Assembly (NCBI GenBank): GCA_933207985.1
Contig: OW240917.1
Location: 98,592,430-98,656,429, forward strand
DNA length: 64,000 nt
Direction: 5' to 3'
From: Pelobates cultripes
Lineage: Eukaryota; Chordata; Amphibia; Anura; Pelobatidae
The notes under the pieces were generated by a model. The model worked only from the letters and a program-made list of their open reading frames with translations. It was not told where the DNA came from and did no database searches. Positions 60,737 through 64,000 of the stretch are shown here, piece after piece. Position numbers and translations under genes: made by a program. Position 1 is the stretch's first letter; each line of letters begins with the position of its first letter.

Positions 60737-63700
60737 GTAAGATGACTGTGCAAACCTTTTTCATTCTTCGTTCTATGTGACTGAAATTCAATTATACCTT
60801 AGCAACAGCATGCCCTGTGTGGTTTAATATGAAAGTATAAAGCTAACAAAAATACCCACAGGGCTGCGGAATTTGTTGGAGTTTTTTTTTTATGTCAATA
60901 ATAGTATTCATAATAATATTGTCCTTGTTAGAGGAACTGTCTTTAACAATGTCACAATGTAGTATGAGACGTGTGAACATGAAGAGTTGTGCGCAAGCAG
61001 TAAAATAAGGCTTTTCCTCAGGAAATCTCCATTTAAACAGCACTGCTTTATATCAAACTCTGCTTTCAAATAATCATGGCTCCTGTTCCTTCAACCACAA
61101 AATGCTTTACAATAATATTTATATTTAAACACTGTTTTAACTAGACTTAGTTATTTTATTTTTCACAAAGATGCCAATTAGCCTTCATTTTGTTCTCATT
61201 TTTAATGTTATAATACACTTTAATGGCCTGTAAATGTGCATTCAGTTTCACCAGTACATTGTATAAATCATTTTTAAATGCTGCATTGATACGTGCTTAT
61301 ATTAAATAGATACCTGAATTGTTATTCTTAAACAGAGCCAAAATGTCTGCTTCTATCTTGCTGGTGGTTGGAACACAGTAGTCATTGGAGTATATCCACA
61401 ATTGTCTGGTTGTACATTTCCCAGTGTTTGGAACACAATGTTGCTTCTTGGGAACTGGAGTAGTAGTGGCAAATCTCATATTTACTAAAGCCAAATACGA
61501 TCGCAATTCGATCAGTCATTTCGATCATTCACGCAAATCTGCAGCAATCATCCGGATGCATTCTGTGCCTGGACTAAAATCATTGCTTTTGCATCCGACT
61601 TCTATATGAAGTATAGGATTCATGATAGTCAAAAAGCAGTGGTTTAGCTAATATCTGGAACGTACATTCGCAAATTATTGTTCACATGTGTTTTTTTGCA
61701 ATTTAGTGTACCTAATGGCATACCTTAGCAGCCAGCGTAAAATGGTTTTAAAAACACAACAACAAAAAACCTTGGCAGTGCAATTGTTAATTATGTGGAC
61801 GTTGTTTGCTAGCCAGCTGCCACGTTAAAAAACAGTTTAGAAACAAATAAATAGAAACCCTTTAGTAGATATGGCTCCACCTGTCGCATGATTTCGGCAA
61901 TATAGTAGTGTTTGGTCCGGCTAAAATCCAGATCAAATTCTGGCCCGTTTGGGGCATAAATTACAAAATCCAGACATTCATGAATACTGGGAACAATGTC
62001 CAGGTTTTGCAGTAACATGCACAGCCGGATTATTTTGCCCTATTTGGGACGGGGCCATTCAGACTTCAGTTAATAACCCCATCAGTATTATATTTTAAGC
62101 GTCCAGATGGCTGCACATGCAGAAAAAGGCAATTTTATAAAAACCTACAAAAACGAAAGCTTGATTGATACCTTCTCTTGTTGATGTATAATTTAAGCAT
62201 GGGGGAGTGCTATAACAGTGATAATGTTCTCAGTGCCGTAATGTTCCAGCAATCTTTTGGAATGTTCAGATGTTCATTTTCTTTTTGCATTTTAGTCATA
62301 AATAGCCTTACAGTGTAGCCTGTTGTATCCTGAATTTTTTTTTAGAGGGGATGTATGTGTTTTTCTTTTCACTGAAGGATATAAACGTGTGAAGATATAG
62401 TGCAATGCACAGTAATTACTCTCAATGTCTTGCACTCACCAGTGAGCACTGAAACGTGAGCGAGCCATTACTGTGGCTTCCACCCGATGGATGTGTAAAC
62501 CACAAACTCCCAAACGAGGGTGTCCAGGGAATTTTAACTACTGCTGAACCACCAGGGAATTTTAACACTCTCTCCTCCCCCCTCTGCTGGACCAAGTGGG
62601 AGTTTTAATCCCTGCTGAACCACTGGAAAATTTGTACTCCTACTGGATCACCAGGGAATTTTAACCCCTGCTGGACAACCATGTTATTTCAACCCCCGCC
62701 AGACTACAGGGAATCTAGCCCCCTCCCTGCAAGAAAGGTAAGTGGGGGAGCACAAGACGCAGAGCACCCTTATTAACTATACAACACCAGTAAGGTTTTA
62801 ACCTAATCCATTTTGTCAAGCTAACGGAGAAATTGAAAATAGTATCAACCCATTGGTAGTCATGTGCGGTACTTACAGGTAGTACCCCTAATCAGTATGA
62901 GTCATTGGCATTAACACTGCAGAATGGTCTTTCAATACACCTGCTGCTGTGTGCTGTGTTGGAGCAGCAGTCATCTGTGCTACTGCAACCGGCTGTACTA
63001 CTCCATCGCGGTGCAGACTGCTAATGCACCAAATGATGTTATATCCCTGCCTCCTCCATCAACAACATTTCACATTGCGACAGTAATGGGGCAGTAACAG
63101 CATCAGTGAGAATGGAGGCATGGATTGCTGAAATTCACATACTGCTTATTTCTACAACACCAGGGTAAGAGCAAGGTGGGAATGGAGATAAATGAGATCC
63201 AGAAGAGATGATGTGGGCCAGTCTAACAGGTCATTAAGGATGTTGTAGATGTTTGTTCACACCAGATCTCATGGCCAGTCCCTGCCCTTGATTTGCCCAG
63301 CCAAACACCTTTTAATGTCTGTTTTGGGAATCCATGGTGCCTGCACTCCCAGTCCCAGACATTGACTGTCCTTTGTCTAAAAGATTTAGTTTCTATTGTT
63401 CTAGGGCTTTGTATCCTCACTGAAAGCCATTATGGCCTTATTACATTTTTATAACTATACAATACTTTGTTAGCATTGGATAGGTTTTTGCTGATTGACT
63501 GGATGGATGGCCATTTTTAGGCTTTTTTGTTTGATCTCTATATGTTTGCAAAGAGTGTCAGTTGATTGCAGTTTGACATTTGAGGTTATCAATGTGGTTA
63601 AACTGTGTCAAGTATGGGTGACTGGTGGATCCAGCTCTAACTAAAGACATGTATTAAGGCCATATATAGAAATGATAAGTATATTTTGTTATTAACTCAA

Positions 63701-63739
63701 TTGTTTTTTTTTTGTTTTGTTTCTTTTCATTCCTGTTAG
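60737..63739 (+). other. sh3rf1: sh3rf1 intron (3.0 kb)
   Basis: GTAAGA donor at 60737 and TTAG acceptor ending at 63739. It contains a short fragment of the ..CTGCGGAATTTGTTGG.. interspersed repeat near 60861 and a degenerate 28-bp minisatellite at 62524-62733. The rest shows nothing I recognise. Confidence 0.88.
62524..62733. repeat. Degenerate 28-bp minisatellite, about seven units
   Basis: Units of the form CCAGGGAATTTTAACCCCTG then CTGGACCA. Six of seven are 28 bp; the second has 15 extra, mainly C/T. The last units are the most diverged (CCATGTTATTTCAACC, CAGGGAATCTAGCCCC). Confidence 0.8.
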
Positions 63740-63850
63740 GTCCATATCAGTACTACAGGGCTCATTGTGACCCCACCCCCTAGCAGCCCTGTTATAAGTG
63801 GGCCTGCATTTACATTCCCACCGGAAGTCACCTACCAAGCTGCTCTGGGA
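63740..63850 (+). CDS. sh3rf1: SH3RF1 (POSH) exon: proline-rich linker
   Basis: This 111-bp exon (37 codons, phase 0) follows TCCTGTTAG at 63731-63739 and ends with GGA before GTAAGT at 63851. It encodes [18 protein letters not shown], then a Phe/Pro stretch ending YQAALG. This matches the SH3RF1 linker between SH3-2 and SH3-3, just after the CSAPSQ end of the previous exon. SH3RF3 lacks a comparable [13 protein letters not shown] block, which supports SH3RF1. The acceptor has a good pyrimidine tract (T and TTTTC runs at 63704-63736). The next exon, expected to carry the long alanine/proline segment and SH3-3, is beyond the window. Confidence 0.94.
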
Positions 63851-64000
63851 GTAAGTAGCAGGCCTGTCATCTCTCTGATACAATTTGTATCACTTTTCTG
63901 TCCTTGGAATAGTTAGCAGGCCTAGCTCATCATACTTTGTATCTGTCCTTACACTAAGCAGGGGAGTTTGTTATACGTAGCCTTAGCTATAGGTAAAAGG

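Overview
This window looks like vertebrate, most likely frog or toad (anuran), nuclear DNA. Two kinds of evidence support this. First, the host coding sequence is a set of short exons with consensus AG/GT splice sites that encode a strongly conserved vertebrate protein, SH3RF1 (POSH). Second, the introns are crowded with TTAA-flanked palindromic DNA elements whose ends read TTAAAGGAACACTATAG or close variants. These match the known description of the T2/Kolobok MITEs of Xenopus (TTAA target, AGGRR ends). CR1-type LINEs, a Tc1-like fragment and a Penelope-like fragment also fit an amphibian. I cannot name the species.

Host gene: four consecutive plus-strand exons of sh3rf1 lie at 40878-41153, 55973-56068, 60434-60736 and 63740-63850. 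All four are phase 0 at both ends and together give 262 codons. They encode the first SH3 domain, the second SH3 domain (split by a 14.8-kb intron), the serine-rich segment with the [10 protein letters not shown] block, and a proline-rich linker. The RING exon and the exon after it lie upstream of the window; the last two SH3 domains lie downstream. Positions 1-40877 are therefore probably one large upstream intron.

Layout: 0.4-3.5 kb, plus-strand CR1-type LINE relic with an ORF1 esterase remnant, endonuclease and broken reverse transcriptase. 4.2-9.7 kb, several T2-like MITEs in otherwise plain intron. 18.3-19.2 kb, Tc1-like transposase relic on the minus strand. 22.3-23.3 kb, two palindromic fold-back elements. 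25.85-29.23 kb, a 68-bp minisatellite of about 50 units with a 665-bp higher-order duplication. 36.2-40.05 kb, a second CR1-type LINE on the minus strand carrying a nested T2-like MITE and a nested short interspersed repeat. 40.9 kb, first visible exon. 41-64 kb, remaining exons and introns with more MITEs, a Harbinger-like fold-back split by a T2-like MITE, a candidate solo LTR, a Penelope-like GIY-YIG fragment and a degenerate 28-bp minisatellite.

I found no bacterial-type system, no CRISPR array, no rRNA or tRNA gene and no second host gene. The most notable items are the minisatellite, the density and nesting of TTAA elements, and the GIY-YIG relic.
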